NCBI GenBank assembly: GCA_033032175.1
Contig: CM065328.1
Span: 11,780,690-11,844,689, forward strand
Direction: 5' to 3'
Source: Saturnia japonica
Taxonomy: Eukaryota > Arthropoda > Insecta > Lepidoptera > Saturniidae
Length of the DNA: 64,000 nucleotides
Of this stretch, positions 11,762 to 24,381 are shown in pieces. The first letter of the stretch is position 1, and the number at the start of each line of letters is the position of its first letter. Under the pieces are notes generated by a model. It did not search any database, had not been told where the DNA came from, and was given only the letters and a program-made list of their open reading frames with translations. A program made the position numbers and the translations under genes.

Positions 11762-13592
11762 GAATAAAATGGGGTTTAGGTATTGAATAATAATTTACTT
11801 ATTCAGAAAATACCAATTGTTGAAAAAAAATTAAACTTGCTAGTTAAACAGTAGGATCTAAAAAAATAGCTAGATTGAAATTTAACAAGAAATTTTTTTA
11901 AAGTGAAAATTCTTAGGTTGCCATTCGGTAATTGGACGGGAATTGAGAGTGAAATTTTAAGAACTCATCACCTTTAAGCAAATTTCGTTACATGAGAGAG
12001 AATAAAGATATATTTTTGACAGAAGGAGAAAAAGATCCATCTAATGTATCTAATACATATTTTAAAGTTTAAACTATCAGCGTCTCCCTCTTTATAAAGT
12101 GTCATTGCTTCGACGCATATGGTGCTGCACAAGAGTTCTTATTGATATTAATCTATAGGTCATGATTGAAGACCAAGGTCATTTATTAAGGTCAAACTCA
12201 AACAAGACTGCAGACCCTAAGGGCTAAGTTAAAATGGTTCGTGTCAGTGTACCAGTGAATCTCCTTGAAACATAAATTTAAATATTCCTTGTTAAATATT
12301 ACGAACGGTTTTGTAAAAGGGTCAGTTTATGCATTTCTCTCACGTACAATACTCCCTCGAGTTATTAAAGCGGTAGAGTCCAATCTTAAAATAGGCGGAT
12401 TACCTTTTTCTTCGCAATCGGAGGTCGAATGTACCGACCGTCTAGGACGTTTTAAATAATTGCGGGCCCTTGATTTTACAGGTAAGATCCAAGGCACGCA
12501 CTGTTGGGTCTTTACAGGGACTAATTACACTAAGCCTTTGGTTTGTAAAAAATTTCATGATGATGATGATGATGACTAGCAAACACGGTTACGCGTTGCT
12601 GTGCCATTTTGCACGTAGAACATTGATCTGATAGCTACCAAATTTTACAGATTAACTCGCTGCGCTAATATGAAGATTGACTGAAAATTTCATTAGAACT
12701 GCTCCAGCCGTTTTGGAGTCCATAGGGAACATACATACATACCTATAAACATCGATTTTTATATTTAAGAGAGAAGAGAAAGATAAGATTATGTAAAGAG
12801 TTTGATTTTAATCCAGGAAATTCTGCGTTTTGAATGCCACATATATTTAGATGATATTGGAACCATCACCAGCAGCTCCTAAATCTTGAAGATGTTACGA
12901 GGATTGTTTGCTGTAAAGGAAGTGCTAAAAATTTAAAACACATTATTAAATTTAGGGCCTGTGGATCGATTGAAGACGTGCAACACTTGTTGACAGAATG
13001 TGACCGGAACAATCTTCAACGAAAATATGTTAAAGGTCAATTTAACTTAAATGTTATGGACCAAGGCATTTTTCACAAGATCTTAGCTACACTTTCAAAT
13101 GAGGAAGCCATAATTTTGTGGAAGTTTGCCATTAGTCGACTAAGATAGTTGTGTGATGCTATGTTTTGCGTATGATGAGACTGACATGTTCTTTTTAACC
13201 CAAGTCCCTAAATTTAAAATAGTTTAAAAAAAAATTGAATTTATTAATGTCGTAGCTACCATCGATTTGAGTAACATCCTTATCCCTGACGAGCTGGCCA
13301 AAAACTCAGCGGAGTTTATTAACATAAACGTTTTATATGTACCTACATCATCTTCTGCTAAGTTTGAAAAATATAATTCATTTAATTCATGATTTCTCCA
13401 TACAAATTTTGAAACCCTGTTACTCCCATTTAGGGGTTGAATTTTCAAAAATCCGTTTCCAATCCGTCCAGTGGTTTAAGCTATGTGTTGATAGATCAGT
13501 CAGTCAGTCACAGTTTCCTTTTATATAAGCACTAAGGAAAATTATGTAATTTGACCTAAGGAATGGGGATACTGGAAGCAAGCTAGGTCATA
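11762..13592 (+). repeat. 1.8 kb dispersed repeat X, copy 2
   Basis: Homologous to 3920-5717. It differs chiefly by carrying about 250 extra bases (12958-13205) that encode the end of a reverse transcriptase. A short (gat)n run lies at 12556-12575. Confidence 0.7.
12855..13148 (+). pseudogene. C-terminal tail of a non-LTR retrotransposon reverse transcriptase
   Basis: A frame open from after a stop at 12852-12854 to TAG at 13146-13148 encodes CGSIEDVQHLLTEC, the C-x3-E-x3-H-x4-C pattern that closes the RT protein of many Jockey/R1/CR1-type LINEs, then some 48 further residues ending in KFAISRLR. No RT catalytic motif is left in the window. In the sister repeat at 3920-5717 this coding is missing, so either that copy suffered a deletion or this one gained the piece. 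Too short for a clade assignment. Confidence 0.6.
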
Positions 13593-13599
13593 GAGAAAT

Positions 13600-13800
13600 T
13601 TCTTTACATATTTCTCTCTACTTAGGGCAGTCCGACTGGTGAAATACCTTCATCCTGCAGGAGATCGCAGACAAATAACATTGTGATGTGTTCCTGCATT
13701 GATTATAATTTTCAGATTTCCGTAGTGTCGAGGGTTTCAAGTTCGAAAACACTTTAGTGTGATACCTATGGTATTACAAGCAGCCATAAATACTCTATCC
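13600..13800 (+). repeat. Lepidopteran-type dispersed repeat C, fragment
   Basis: ctctctacttagggcagtcc...gaaatacctt...caggagatcgcag aligns with 39822-40075 and 45230-45390. Relatives of this repeat are frequent in moths and butterflies. Confidence 0.5.
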
Positions 13801-14345
13801 TAATATAATAAAAATTATATCAAGTGAACCAAGTGACCCAAATTCTTACCACTAAATTCGCATCTTTGCTTATACCAAAAACATTATTGTTTGATGAAGG
13901 TCGACCCTCGAATGATAAGTTCGTTACTGTTTATAATCCAGTTTCTATTCTTATAAAAGTTCATAGCACGCTAATGAGTATAACATTAATCCATCATCGT
14001 AAGGGGTTGAACAGATCGGACCTACGCAAATTATCGAAACGGCTTTGTAATTATGAAATTTTAAGGGGAAGTTATAGTAAACCCTTTTACTAGAAATAAA
14101 TTAGTATGTATTAAAAACTTCAATGAATAATATAATCCATCGAACAAAATCTAAATACTCTTGTAACGAAATAATATGAATTATCTCTTAATATTATGAT
14201 ATTTTTAAATATTATTACATGCCAGTATAAATGCTTAAGTATTGTCTACTGAAATCCATATTAAACTGTATTTTGACTCAAATTGTTTGTAAATTACTAT
14301 GGTGACTAATAAATTATTATTGTATCACAAAGATGAGGCATACTT
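13801..14345. other. AT-rich stretch, no recognised feature
   Basis: An 89-codon open frame (13824-14093) gave no recognisable protein and has the composition of chance coding. Confidence 0.3.
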
Positions 14346-14347
14346 AA

Positions 14348-14790
14348 AACCAAAATAAATAAAAAACTTTATTCAATTTAGACCCTAAGAAGGCACATAG
14401 ACGTCAATACACTACTGCCGGTTCGAAAAAATCCCAGTTATCGAGAAGAGCCGTCATGAAACTCGATCGGGTTTATCTGTTTTATTTATTTTCTTTTTCA
14501 ACTGTACAAATAATATTTACAGTCAATAAACATAAATGAATAAATTACTGAATGCACAGAAAGGGAGTTACTTCCAAACATCACTATCATTCACATAATG
14601 ATCCACCCTTTAATAACCTTTTAACAGTAAAACCTGCTTGACATGGTCCTTGAACTTGTCGTCCAGCAGATCAGTAATGTGTTTCGATATCTTTTTATAG
14701 AACCTAACACCATTACATAAAAAAACTTTTATTAGTTCTACTAACTCTAAAACAATGTAGGACTAATTTATATGCTATTTAGTATTAAAA
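14348..14790 (-). pseudogene. CR1/Jockey-type LINE 3' end, copy E1
   Basis: On the minus strand the translation shows NGVRFYKKISKHITDLLDDK, KFKDHVK and then VDHYVND, the pattern that closes ORF2 of several insect LINEs, with an internal stop. A 3' UTR follows and ends at an A-rich tail (minus-strand end near 14348). Related copies lie at 31188, 42636, 50253 and 60056. All are 5'-truncated, as expected of LINE retroposition. Confidence 0.6.
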
Positions 14791-15110
14791 CTGTGCTTAC
14801 TGACTGACGGTTAAATTGAAAAGGACCATTGTATATTACTAACCACATTTATCAGCCCGAAACTCAAAATCACGAGTTCCTTAGTTAAAACCCTGATATC
14901 TTCAACCGTTTTCTAAAATCATTAAATATATTTCTAGACATAAATATTTTCCTTATACACACTAAACGCCAATTTCTCAAACAAAATTTTCCATAAATCA
15001 ATTTCTCGAACTGTCTGGAGTTTAGTGAGGCTCCTTGACTGCTAGTCCAATTAAATTAAATTCACGAGTTCCCCAGTTGAAACCCGAACGTATTCAATCG
15101 TTTTCTAAAA

Positions 15111-15624
15111 TCTATACAATTAATAAAATTGAAGTGTCTGTTTGTAATGTCAAAATAACAGCTTTTTACTAAATGCATATGAAATTAAATAAGATACAGA
15201 TAACAAAAACTCCATTTTTTAAATATTTGTCTGTCTGTTTGTTCCGGGTAATCTCCGAAACGGTTGGACCGATTTTAACGGGACTTTCATTGATAGATAG
15301 CTAATTTTATAGGGAGTAACTTAGGCTACTTTAATTTTAGAAAAATAATTAGGGTTCCGCAAAAATAAAAAAAACAGGTCATGGTGAATCAATTCAAGGG
15401 CTTAAATTGCTTATTCTGAGTAAACCATAAGAGATATAGAAAATTAATGTAATACATAATTATAGGCATTAAAAAGACCCACAAAAAAGTCCGTGAGAGT
15501 ATATATCTATCCTCTAAGCAACACCCTCAATAAGTAATTTTTTTTTTAAACAGCCGGGAGCGGGGGAACAAAATTCACGCGGGCATTCTGTAGTCCACGT
15601 GAGCGAAGCCACGGGCACAGCTAG
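15111..15624 (+). mobile_element. Helitron-like non-autonomous element H1 (copy in block 1)
   Basis: A|TCTATAC start and CAGCTAG|T end, 514 bp, with the stem-forming cgtgagcgaagccacg shortly before the 3' end. Non-coding. Better preserved than the inverted copy at 6516. Confidence 0.6.
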
Positions 15625-16565
15625 TTATTAAGTATATTTCTAGACATAAATATTTTCCTTATACACACAAAACGCCAATTTCTGAAAAAAAAATCCATAA
15701 ATCAATTTCTCGAACTGTCTAAGTTTAGTCTAAGTCCAATTTAAATAATATATTCTGCTTTTTATTTTGTATCAAAGTGTATTTATACAAAATTCTGCTA
15801 ATGTCACATAAATATTTTAATTTAAAAAACGCTCAAACAAGATGATGGCTCCCTTGTTAGAACTGACAAGGTAGTTTCTGTGGCAATTAATTTTTTTTAT
15901 CTAGATTACTGTACTTTATTTCTGCACAATAACCAAACTACGACTATATTAAGTTAAATTCGCTTGTGTTTATATTATTACTTTATGACTTATCTTTACC
16001 ATACTGTGAAACTATGAAACCATCTCCCGACCTGTGTGCTTTTACGGCATCGGACCCTTCAAGCGTACCGTGAAGAGGTTTTATAAAAGTCGATATGCCA
16101 GTGGTGACTGTTGATAGATTCCATAATCTGTCAGTGGTCGCCGTTATGTTTGGATTGTACTCTGCTTTCCATCAGAGACAATGGAAGAACCCGCTAAAAT
16201 CTCCAATTAATATTGTATATTTATTGATATTCCCATGTAACAATGAAAACGGAGTCAACCCTTATTCCGCTATTAGGATCTAAAAAGCTCTTATAACAAT
16301 GGATAAATCACCGTTTTATCTTTTGCTTCAGTAGATAATTTGAATGACTGACCTCACACAGAAATGGTACAAAACGGCCCACTAAAGCATTTAATTGCTT
16401 TTTATCGTCCATTCATAAATTTGTTGAGATTTATTTCAGTTACGTGGAGGGATTTACTTGAATTAAATTATCGGTTAACGTTGGAGAGATGAGAGATACA
16501 GGGATTTTTTGATTGTATATATAACTTTTTATTTTATTGTACTGGCAACATTCATTTCTCCACGA

Positions 16566-16950
16566 CAAGGATTATAATTTGAAATTCTAATCAAAATGAA
16601 AGATATCGATATTATATTATCCAGTGTTAAAAATCGGCAATTTAAAAGGTAAGGACCTAATAATTTAAAGTACTAAACTAAAGTAAAAAGTGGAAAAACA
16701 TATTTCGTATACATTTAAATCGCACTCGAACAAAGCAATACAGACTACATGGAGCTTGACGTCAAGAGATGGCACCACTGTACATTTAAATCGCGCTATC
16801 AAATTGTTGGTTTCAAATAACGTAGCACCCGCGATTGCTTTTCTATTTGCCTGCTCAAATGTCCGTTCCAACGGCGTTGGAACATATTTTTGTAGAAAAG
16901 CCTGTTATTAAACAATTGTTGTTTTTATAATTTGGCTTTCGTAGAATTAA
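16566..16950 (+). repeat. 385-bp dispersed repeat, copy 2
   Basis: Homologous to 5852-6240 and near-identical to 21481-21865. Short open frames inside it on both strands (about 70 codons) are kept between the two block copies only because the block was copied recently. Confidence 0.7.
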
Positions 16951-17929
16951 TCAGAATATTAGATTCAAATTTAAACTATGGGCATCGTTACTCTCGAATT
17001 GTGAGCTCGATGTTCATTGTTCATATATTAATGTACCTAGTACCTACTATATATAGTACCTATGTACCTTGTCACTCTAGTCAGCAGAATTGGATAATAT
17101 TGCAATGTGCAAACCAGAGATAATGAGATAAATAACAATTATTGCAAACCCAATAGTATCAATTTTTTTTTAACTATCGATTAGCTCTAGATTGTTTCTT
17201 AGTACAGAATGTATGTCAGCCAGTGTTGCCAGATGACGTAGTTGAAAATACAGTTTTGTGATCAAAATAGTGTTTATTTAAAAAAAATGTGCTTTTTACA
17301 GTGCATACTAGAACATAATAGTTTTTAATAATCTTTTACCTTAATATGACACCAAATTATCATTATGGTTTAGTGTTACCACATACTCTTTTTAGAAAAT
17401 TCTTAAATCGCATAAATATCATTTTATTTGACACTAAATTACGCATTAAAACCTCAGAATTACACTATCCTATACACACTATGATTTTTGCGAATAATAG
17501 GTACAAATGCCCTTCGTCATGTGCTAATTTATAAAATTAACTTTCATTTTTGTCTCAATAGATGAATTTTCCCCTATATAAAAATACTTTTTTTTCCATA
17601 CACTTGTTTTTTAGAAATAAAGAAGACAGACAGTGAACGACATGAAATTACAGTAGATCTACCGTAATTACAGTGCGTCTGGTAACACTGATATCAGCCG
17701 TCGAGTGACGACAGTGAAAAAAATAAGGTCATTCGTGTGTTGCGCAAAAGTAATCACACAAAATGCTATCTCGTATTATGTATTTTCTTTCAAAAATAAG
17801 ATATCGCTATACCAATACAAGAAGCTTGTAACAATTAAAATAAGAAACTAAAGATTTTCTACTCGCTCTAACACAGTATGTTTTGTTAAAATGTAAGCAC
17901 ATTTATCTTTTCCGGGTTTTCAACACGAA

Positions 17930-18296
17930 ACTACTTATATTATTACGTGAAGCAAAAACTTTGTAGGTACCCCTTTTTAAGCGTATTGCGTGCACGGAAG
18001 ACAGATTTATCATGGTTAAAGTTTATATGGAGAAGGAGTACAGAAAGCTAAAATTTATCTATAATATCTGTTACTAATATATTAAATTAAATTAATTAAT
18101 ATTGCGAATCCTAAAACGCCCAGTGCCATTGAACTTAGACCCCTCAAAATATTGACATTGTCAACGAAAAGTGACAGCAAGTGATGTAGATAATACTCAT
18201 TGTTTAGGTTCATGAATACTGCAAATGTCAAACAAAAAATAGTCTATGATCAAAAAGTCGCTGGTCGAATTTCGACCTTAGGTCGAACGCTACAAG
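17930..18296 (+). mobile_element. Helitron-like element M, degenerate ends (copy in block 1)
   Basis: Begins near acgtgaagcaaaaacttt and ends after the palindrome ggtcgaatttcgacc (18259-18273), which would be the subterminal hairpin. The expected CTAG has decayed to ctac. Relatives with intact ends are at 52480-53205 and 53758-53929. Confidence 0.55.
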
Positions 18297-19210
18297 TCTG
18301 ATTTTATAAAACACCGATAGTTGTTAGGTGTTTAAAAGTATTAGAAAACAAAGAATTATTTAGTTGGTTCTTTAATATTTCCAGACTGCGTGGAGTTTTG
18401 ATTGATATAGCATTATACGCTACTAACGTTTATCCCGCGGCTTCGCTCGCGACAAAGTTGAGTTATGTCCTATTAAGTTATTATATCCCATTCGAACTGA
18501 ATTGCTAATTGCAACTTTCATAGATCTATCTTCAAATATTTTCTACTACCATAAAAGTGTAGACAACGTGATAAATAGAATATAACCAGTAACGAGAAAC
18601 AGAAGATAAAGCATATTCAAAGGTAACAAACAAACAACTTACATTCTAATAATTGGTAAACCACTGCATCAACACTACTGTTCTAACTGAACAAAATACT
18701 TCTTGATTGCAGGAACGTCGTCAAGTAAAATGTCTAGCATGTCGGATTCCTAGAGTGTGTTAATAAATTTCGTTATTCGAGCAATGGGAACATTATAGCC
18801 CATGTTAAAGAACACTCTTTCTGTTGCAAATAGGTTAACTAGCCGGTCTTGGTAATTTTCAAATCAAACCTTCAAACTAAAACTCAGTCACTGTGTCGGG
18901 TTTATCATCATTTGCATGGTTGGCGCAACTCAGTCCGATACATATCTCTACCACACGCATTTACCAGCTCAATTTCTCAAAAATTTCAATTTCCTCACGA
19001 TATCTAACGTCAGGGTGTTACATCAAACCTACCCTTAATTAATGCTACATTACCCTAATACGACGGCTCAGGAACCCCTAACGTTACGTTATTAACTTTT
19101 CGGGTACATGCGAACGGAAACACGAGCCCTTTTAGCGCACCGCGCATTTTCGAGTAAAGAGATGCGTAAGCAATAATTTTACCTTTAATTATAAAATTAC
19201 CTTAATTAAA

Positions 19211-19480
19211 TAGGTATCTGCCTCATTAGCCTAGCGGTCGTAAACGCGACTGCTGTGATCAAGGTCTTGGGTTCGATTCCCACATCGAGCAAAGTTTTAT
19301 TGGTTTTTTCTATGAAATTCTCAGCAGCAGCTCGGAGTTTGGCTTTGTGCCCGATTAATAGCAATAGGCTCGTCCTCATGTTACATAGGACCTTAAAACA
19401 TACCCGACGAACTGTGGGTGTACTTTAGTACATCTCTGCCTAACCCTTCGAGGATACAGGCGTGATTGTATGTTATGTTA
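19211..19480 (+). repeat. SINE-A, tRNA-derived, full length
   Basis: The 5' part has an RNA polymerase III internal promoter: box A tagcctagcgg (19227-19237) and box B gggttcgattccc (19269-19281), at tRNA spacing. A non-tRNA body follows (agctcggagtttggctttgt ... cgaactgtgggtgta) with an A/T-rich tail. Copies: 24103 (duplicated block), 47217 (minus) and a 3' piece at 55717. Confidence 0.85.
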
Positions 19481-19649
19481 AAAAGGTATAAACTGCGATA
19501 TTTACACAAACATGTGCCGCGGTTGTTTACGACCCGAAAATTATTTCGTTGTTCTGAGAAATTTGTATTCGTCTCGAGATATTTCGGGAACAGGATTTTT
19601 TTCTATCTTTTTAACCGGGTTGTAACAGGTCGTAACAATAGGTAGTATA

Positions 19650-19849
19650 TGTAGCAGATTATGAGCCGGTAGCGCAGTGGAAGTTATTTGTAGTAATAAA
19701 TAAAACCATCATATAAAAGTAAAGAACAGGAAAAAACATATATATAAGGTAGCAAAGATCTTTTACACAACAAAAGACAACTGTATGACACATACCAAAT
19801 TTAAAATATGGAAGATACAAATTTATTATAAAAGAGTATCTACTCAACA
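19650..19849 (-). repeat. Copia-like 3' LTR (looks solo)
   Basis: Reads TGTAGCAG...CTCAACA on the plus strand; on the coding strand it is TGTTGAG...CTGCTACA. It is followed inward by cgctccctta, on the coding strand a purine-rich taagggagcg, as expected of a polypurine tract. Flanked outside by GTATA. It differs from the 5' LTR at two sites. Confidence 0.9.
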
Positions 19850-20025
19850 CGCTCCCTTAAATTTTCCTTATACACACTAAACGCCAATTTCTCAAACAAA
19901 ATTTTCCATAAATCAATTTCTCGAACTGTCTGGAGTTTAGTGAGGCTCCTTGACTGCTAGTCCAATTAAATTAAATTCACGAGTTCCCCAGTTGAAACCC
20001 GAACGTATTCAATCGTTTTCTAAAA

Positions 20026-20539
20026 TCTATACAATTAATAAAATTGAAGTGTCTGTTTGTAATGTCAAAATAACAGCTTTTTACTAAATGCATATGAAAT
20101 TAAATAAGATACAGATAACAAAAACTCCATTTTTTAAATATTTGTCTGTCTGTTTGTTCCGGGTAATCTCCGAAACGGTTGGACCGATTTTAACGGGACT
20201 TTCATTGATAGATAGCTAATTTTATAGGGAGTAACTTAGGCTACTTTAATTTTAGAAAAATAATTAGGGTTCCGCAAAAATAAAAAAAACAGGTCATGGT
20301 GAATCAATTCAAGGGCTTAAATTGCTTATTCTGAGTAAACCATAAGAGATATAGAAAATTAATGTAATACATAATTATAGGCATTAAAAAGACCCACAAA
20401 AAAGTCCGTGAGAGTATATATCTATCCTCTAAGCAACACCCTCAATAAGTAATTTTTTTTTTAAACAGCCGGGAGCGGGGGAACAAAATTCACGCGGGCA
20501 TTCTGTAGTCCACGTGAGCGAAGCCACGGGCACAGCTAG
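20026..20539 (+). mobile_element. Helitron-like H1 (copy in block 2)
   Basis: Counterpart of 15111-15624 with intact ends, carried along by the block duplication, so not an independent insertion. Confidence 0.6.
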
Positions 20540-21480
20540 TTATTAAGTATATTTCTAGACATAAATATTTTCCTTATACACACAAAACGCCAATTTCTGA
20601 AAAAAAAATCCATAAATCAATTTCTCGAACTGTCTAAGTTTAGTCTAAGTCCAATTTAAATAATATATTCTGCTTTTTATTTTGTATCAAAGTGTATTTA
20701 TACAAAATTCTGCTAATGTCACATAAATATTTTAATTTAAAAAACGCTCAAACAAGATGATGGCTCCCTTGTTAGAACTGACAAGGTAGTTTCTGTGGCA
20801 ATTAATTTTTTTTATCTAGATTACTGTACTTTATTTCTGCACAATAACCAAACTACGATTATATTAAGTTAAATTCGCTTGTGTTTATATTATTACTTTA
20901 TGACTTATCTTTACCATACTGTGAAACTATGAAACCATCTCCCGACCTGTGTGCTTTTACGGCATCGGACCCTTCAAGCGTACCGTGAAGAGGTTTTATA
21001 AAAGTCGATATGCCAGTGGTGACTGTTGATAGATTCCATAATCTGTCAGTGGTCACCGTTATGTTTGGATTGTACTCTGCTTTCCATCAGAGACAATGGA
21101 AGAACCCGCTAAAATCTCCAATTAATATTGTATATTTATTGATATTCCCATGTAACAATGAAAACGAAGTCAACCCTTATTCCGCTATTAGGATCTAAAA
21201 AGCTCTTATAACAATGGATAAATCACCGTTTTATCTTTTGCTTCAGTAGATAATTTGAATGACTGACCTCACACAGAAATGGTACAAAACGGCCCACTAA
21301 AGCATTTAATTGCTTTTTATCGTCCATTCATAAATTTGTTGAGATTTATTTCAGTTACGTGGAGGGATTTACTTGAATTAAATTATCGGTTAACGTTGGA
21401 GAGATGAGAGATACAGGGATTTTTTGATTGTATATATAACTTTTTATTTTATTGTACTGGCAACATTCATTTCTCCACGA

Positions 21481-21865
21481 CAAGGATTATAATTTGAAAT
21501 TCTAATTAAAATGAAAGATATCGATATTATATTATCCAGTGTTAAAAATCGGCAATTTAAAAGGTAAGGACCTAATAATTTAAAGTACTAAACTAAAGTA
21601 AAAAGTGGAAAAACATATTTTGTATACATTTAAATCGCACTCGAACAAAGCAATACAGACTACATGGAGCTTGACGTCAAGAGATGGCACCACTGTACAT
21701 TTAAATCGCGCTATCAAATTGTTGGTTTCAAATAACGTAGCACCCGCGATTGCTTTTCTATTTGCCTGCTCAAATGTCCGTTCCAACGGCGTTGGAACAT
21801 ATTTTTGTAGAAAAGCCTGTTATTAAACAATTGTTGTTTTTATAATTCGGCTTTCGTAGAATTAA
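21481..21865 (+). repeat. 385-bp dispersed repeat, copy 3 (in block 2)
   Basis: Counterpart of 16566-16950; a few single-base differences. Confidence 0.7.
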
Positions 21866-22844
21866 TCAGAATATTAGATTCAAATTTAAACTATGGGCAT
21901 CGTTACTCTCGAATTGTGAGCTCGATGTTCATTGTTCATATATTAATGTACCTAGTACCTACTATATATAGTACCTATGTACCTTGTCACTCTAGTCAGC
22001 AGAATTGGATAATATTGCAATGTGCAAACCAGAGATAATGAGATAAATAACAATTATTGCAAACCCAATAGTATCAATTTTTTTTTAACTATCGATTAGC
22101 TCTAGATTGTTTCTTAGTACAGAATGTATGTCAGCCAGTGTTGCCAGATGACGTAGTTGAAAATACAGTTTTGTGATCAAAATAGTGTTTATTTAAAAAA
22201 AATGTGCTTTTTACAGTGCATACTAGAACATAATAGTTTTTAATAATCTTTTACCTTAATATGACACCAAATTATCATTATGGTTTAGTGTTACCACATA
22301 CTCTTTTTAGAAAATTCTTAAATCGCATAAATATCATTTTATTTGACACTAAATTACACATTAAAACCTCAGAATTACACTATCCCATACACACTATGAT
22401 TTTTGCGAATAATAGGTACAAATGCCCTTCGTCATGTGCTAATTTATAAAATTAACTTTCATTTTTGTCTCAATAGATGAATTTTCCCCTATATAAAAAT
22501 ACTTTTTTTTCCATACATTTATTTTTTAGAAATAAAGAAGACAGACAGTGAACGACATGAAATTACAGTAGATCTACCGTAATTACAGTGCGTCTGGTAG
22601 CACTGATATCAGCCGTCGAGTGACGACAGTGAAAAAAATAAGGTCATTCGTGTGTTGCGCAGAACTAATCACACAAAATGCTATCTCGTATTATGTATTT
22701 TCTTTCAAAAATAAGATATCGCTATACCAATACAAGAAGCTTGTAACAATTAAAATAAGAAACTAAAGATTTTCTACTCGCTCTAACACAGTATGTTTTG
22801 TTAAAATGTAAGCAGATTTATCTTTTCCGGGTTTTCAACACGAA

Positions 22845-23212
22845 ACTACTTATATTATTACGTGAAGCAAAAACTTTGTAGGTACCCCTTTTTAAGCGTA
22901 TTGCGTGCACGGAAGACAGATTTGGCATGGTTAAAGTTTATATGGAGAAGGAGTACAGAAAGCTAAAATTTATCTATAATATCTGTTACTAATATATTAA
23001 ATTAAATTAATTAATATTGCGAATCCTAAAACGCCCTGTGCCATTGAACTTAGACCCCTCAAAATATTGACATTGTCAACGAAAAGTGACAGCAAGTGAT
23101 GTAGATAATACTCATTGTTTAGGTTCATGAATACTGCAAATGTCAAACAGAAAATAGTCTATGATCAAAAAGTCGCTGGTCGAATTTCGACCTTAGGTCG
23201 AACGCTACAAGT
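22845..23212 (+). mobile_element. Helitron-like M, degenerate (copy in block 2)
   Basis: Counterpart of 17930-18296, with the same ggtcgaatttcgacc palindrome. Confidence 0.5.
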
Positions 23213-24102
23213 CTGATTTTATAAGTCACCGATAGTTGTTAGGTGTTTAAAAGTATTAGAAAACAAAGAATTATTTAGTTGGTTCTTTAATATTTCCAGA
23301 CTGCGTGGAGTTTTGATTGATATAGCATTATACGCTACTAACGTTTATCCCGCGGCTTCGCTCGCGACAAAGTTGAGTAATGTCCTATTAAGTTATTAAA
23401 TCCCATTCGAACTGAATTGCTAATTGCAAATTTTCTACTACCATAAAAGGGTAGACAACATGATAAATAGAATTTAACCAGTAACGAGAAATAGAAGATA
23501 AAGCAGATTCAAAGGTAACAAACAAACAACTTACATTCTAATAATTGGTAAACCACTGCATCAACACTACTGTTCTAACTGAACAAAATACTTCTTGATT
23601 GCAGGAACGTCGTCAAGTAAAATGTCTAGCATGTCGGATTCCTAGAGTGTGTTAATAAATTTCGTTATTCGAGCAATGGGAACATTATAGCCCATGTTAA
23701 AGAACACTCTTTCTGTTGCAAATAGGTTAACTAGCCGGTCTTGGTAATTTTCAAATCAAACCTTCAAACTAAAACTCAGTCACTGTGTCGGGTTTATCAT
23801 CATTTGCATGGTAGGTGCAACTCTGTCCCATACATATCTCTACTACACGCATATACCAGCTCAATTTCTCAAAAATTTCAATTTCCTCACGATATCTAAC
23901 TTCAGGGTGTTACATCAAACCTACCCTTAATTAATGCTACATTACCCTAATACGACGGCTCAGGAACCCCTAACGTTACGTTATTAACTTTTCGGGTACA
24001 TGCGAACGGAAACACGAGCCCTTTTAGCGCACCGCGCATTTTCGAGTAAAGAGATGCGTAAGCAATAATTTTACCTTTAATTATAAAATTACCTTAATTA
24101 AA

Positions 24103-24380
24103 TAGGTATCTGCCTCATTAGCCTAGCGGTCGTAAACGCGACTGCTGTGATCAAGGTCTTGGGTTCGATTCCCACATCGAGCAAAGTTTTATTGGTTTTT
24201 TCTATGAAATTCTCAGCAGCAGCTCGGAGTTTGGCTTTGTGCCCGATTAATAGCAATAGGCTCGTCCCCTATTACATAGGACCTAAAAACATACCCGACG
24301 AACTGTGGGTGTACTTTAGTACATCTCTGCCTAACTCTTCGGGGATACAGGCGTGATGGTATGTTATGTTAAAAAGGTAT
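24103..24380 (+). repeat. SINE-A (copy in block 2)
   Basis: Counterpart of 19211-19480, with both promoter boxes intact. The tail expands into tatatatatat, and similarity between the two blocks stops there. Confidence 0.85.
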
Positions 24381-24381
24381 A

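Larger units (their letters stand above)
14946..19487. repeat. 4.5 kb duplicated block, copy 1 (source copy left of the copia element)
   Basis: Matches 19861-24381 at a constant offset of 4915 until about 18515. There a 23-bp stretch is absent from copy 2, and a later 1-bp change brings the offset to 4891. Differences are sparse (about one per hundred bases where I compared). It holds, in order: a 3' end shared with 15640, Helitron-like H1, a 385-bp repeat, unrecognised AT-rich DNA, a Helitron-like M copy and SINE-A. Confidence 0.95.
19861..24381. repeat. 4.5 kb duplicated block, copy 2, inside the copia element
   Basis: Starts one or two bases after the copia polypurine tract and ends inside the SINE-A tail, where an (at)n run begins. 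Same orientation as copy 1. A 23-bp deletion relative to copy 1 lies near 23426. Contents repeat those of copy 1 feature for feature. Confidence 0.95.

Noticed and set aside
12555..12576. Short (gat)n run as a possible RTE tail
   Set aside because: No RTE coding precedes it and the surrounding repeat X continues on both sides.
19205..19290. Functional tRNA gene at the box A/box B pair
   Set aside because: The acceptor ends do not pair, and the same unit with a non-tRNA body recurs in at least three other places, so it is a SINE.
19650..19849. Solo LTR formed by LTR-LTR recombination
   Set aside because: Its left flank GTATA pairs with the right flank of the other LTR at 27147, not with its own right flank, and a purine tract adjoins it. 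It is the 3' LTR of the same element.
19659..19850. Minus-strand open frame of 63 codons, repeated at 26956
   Set aside because: It is the LTR sequence itself read through; no protein is implied.
16095..22449. Pairs of conserved small proteins (about 62-73 codons) in the two 4.5 kb blocks
   Set aside because: Their conservation follows from the recent block duplication; the best relatives outside the blocks are non-coding repeats.
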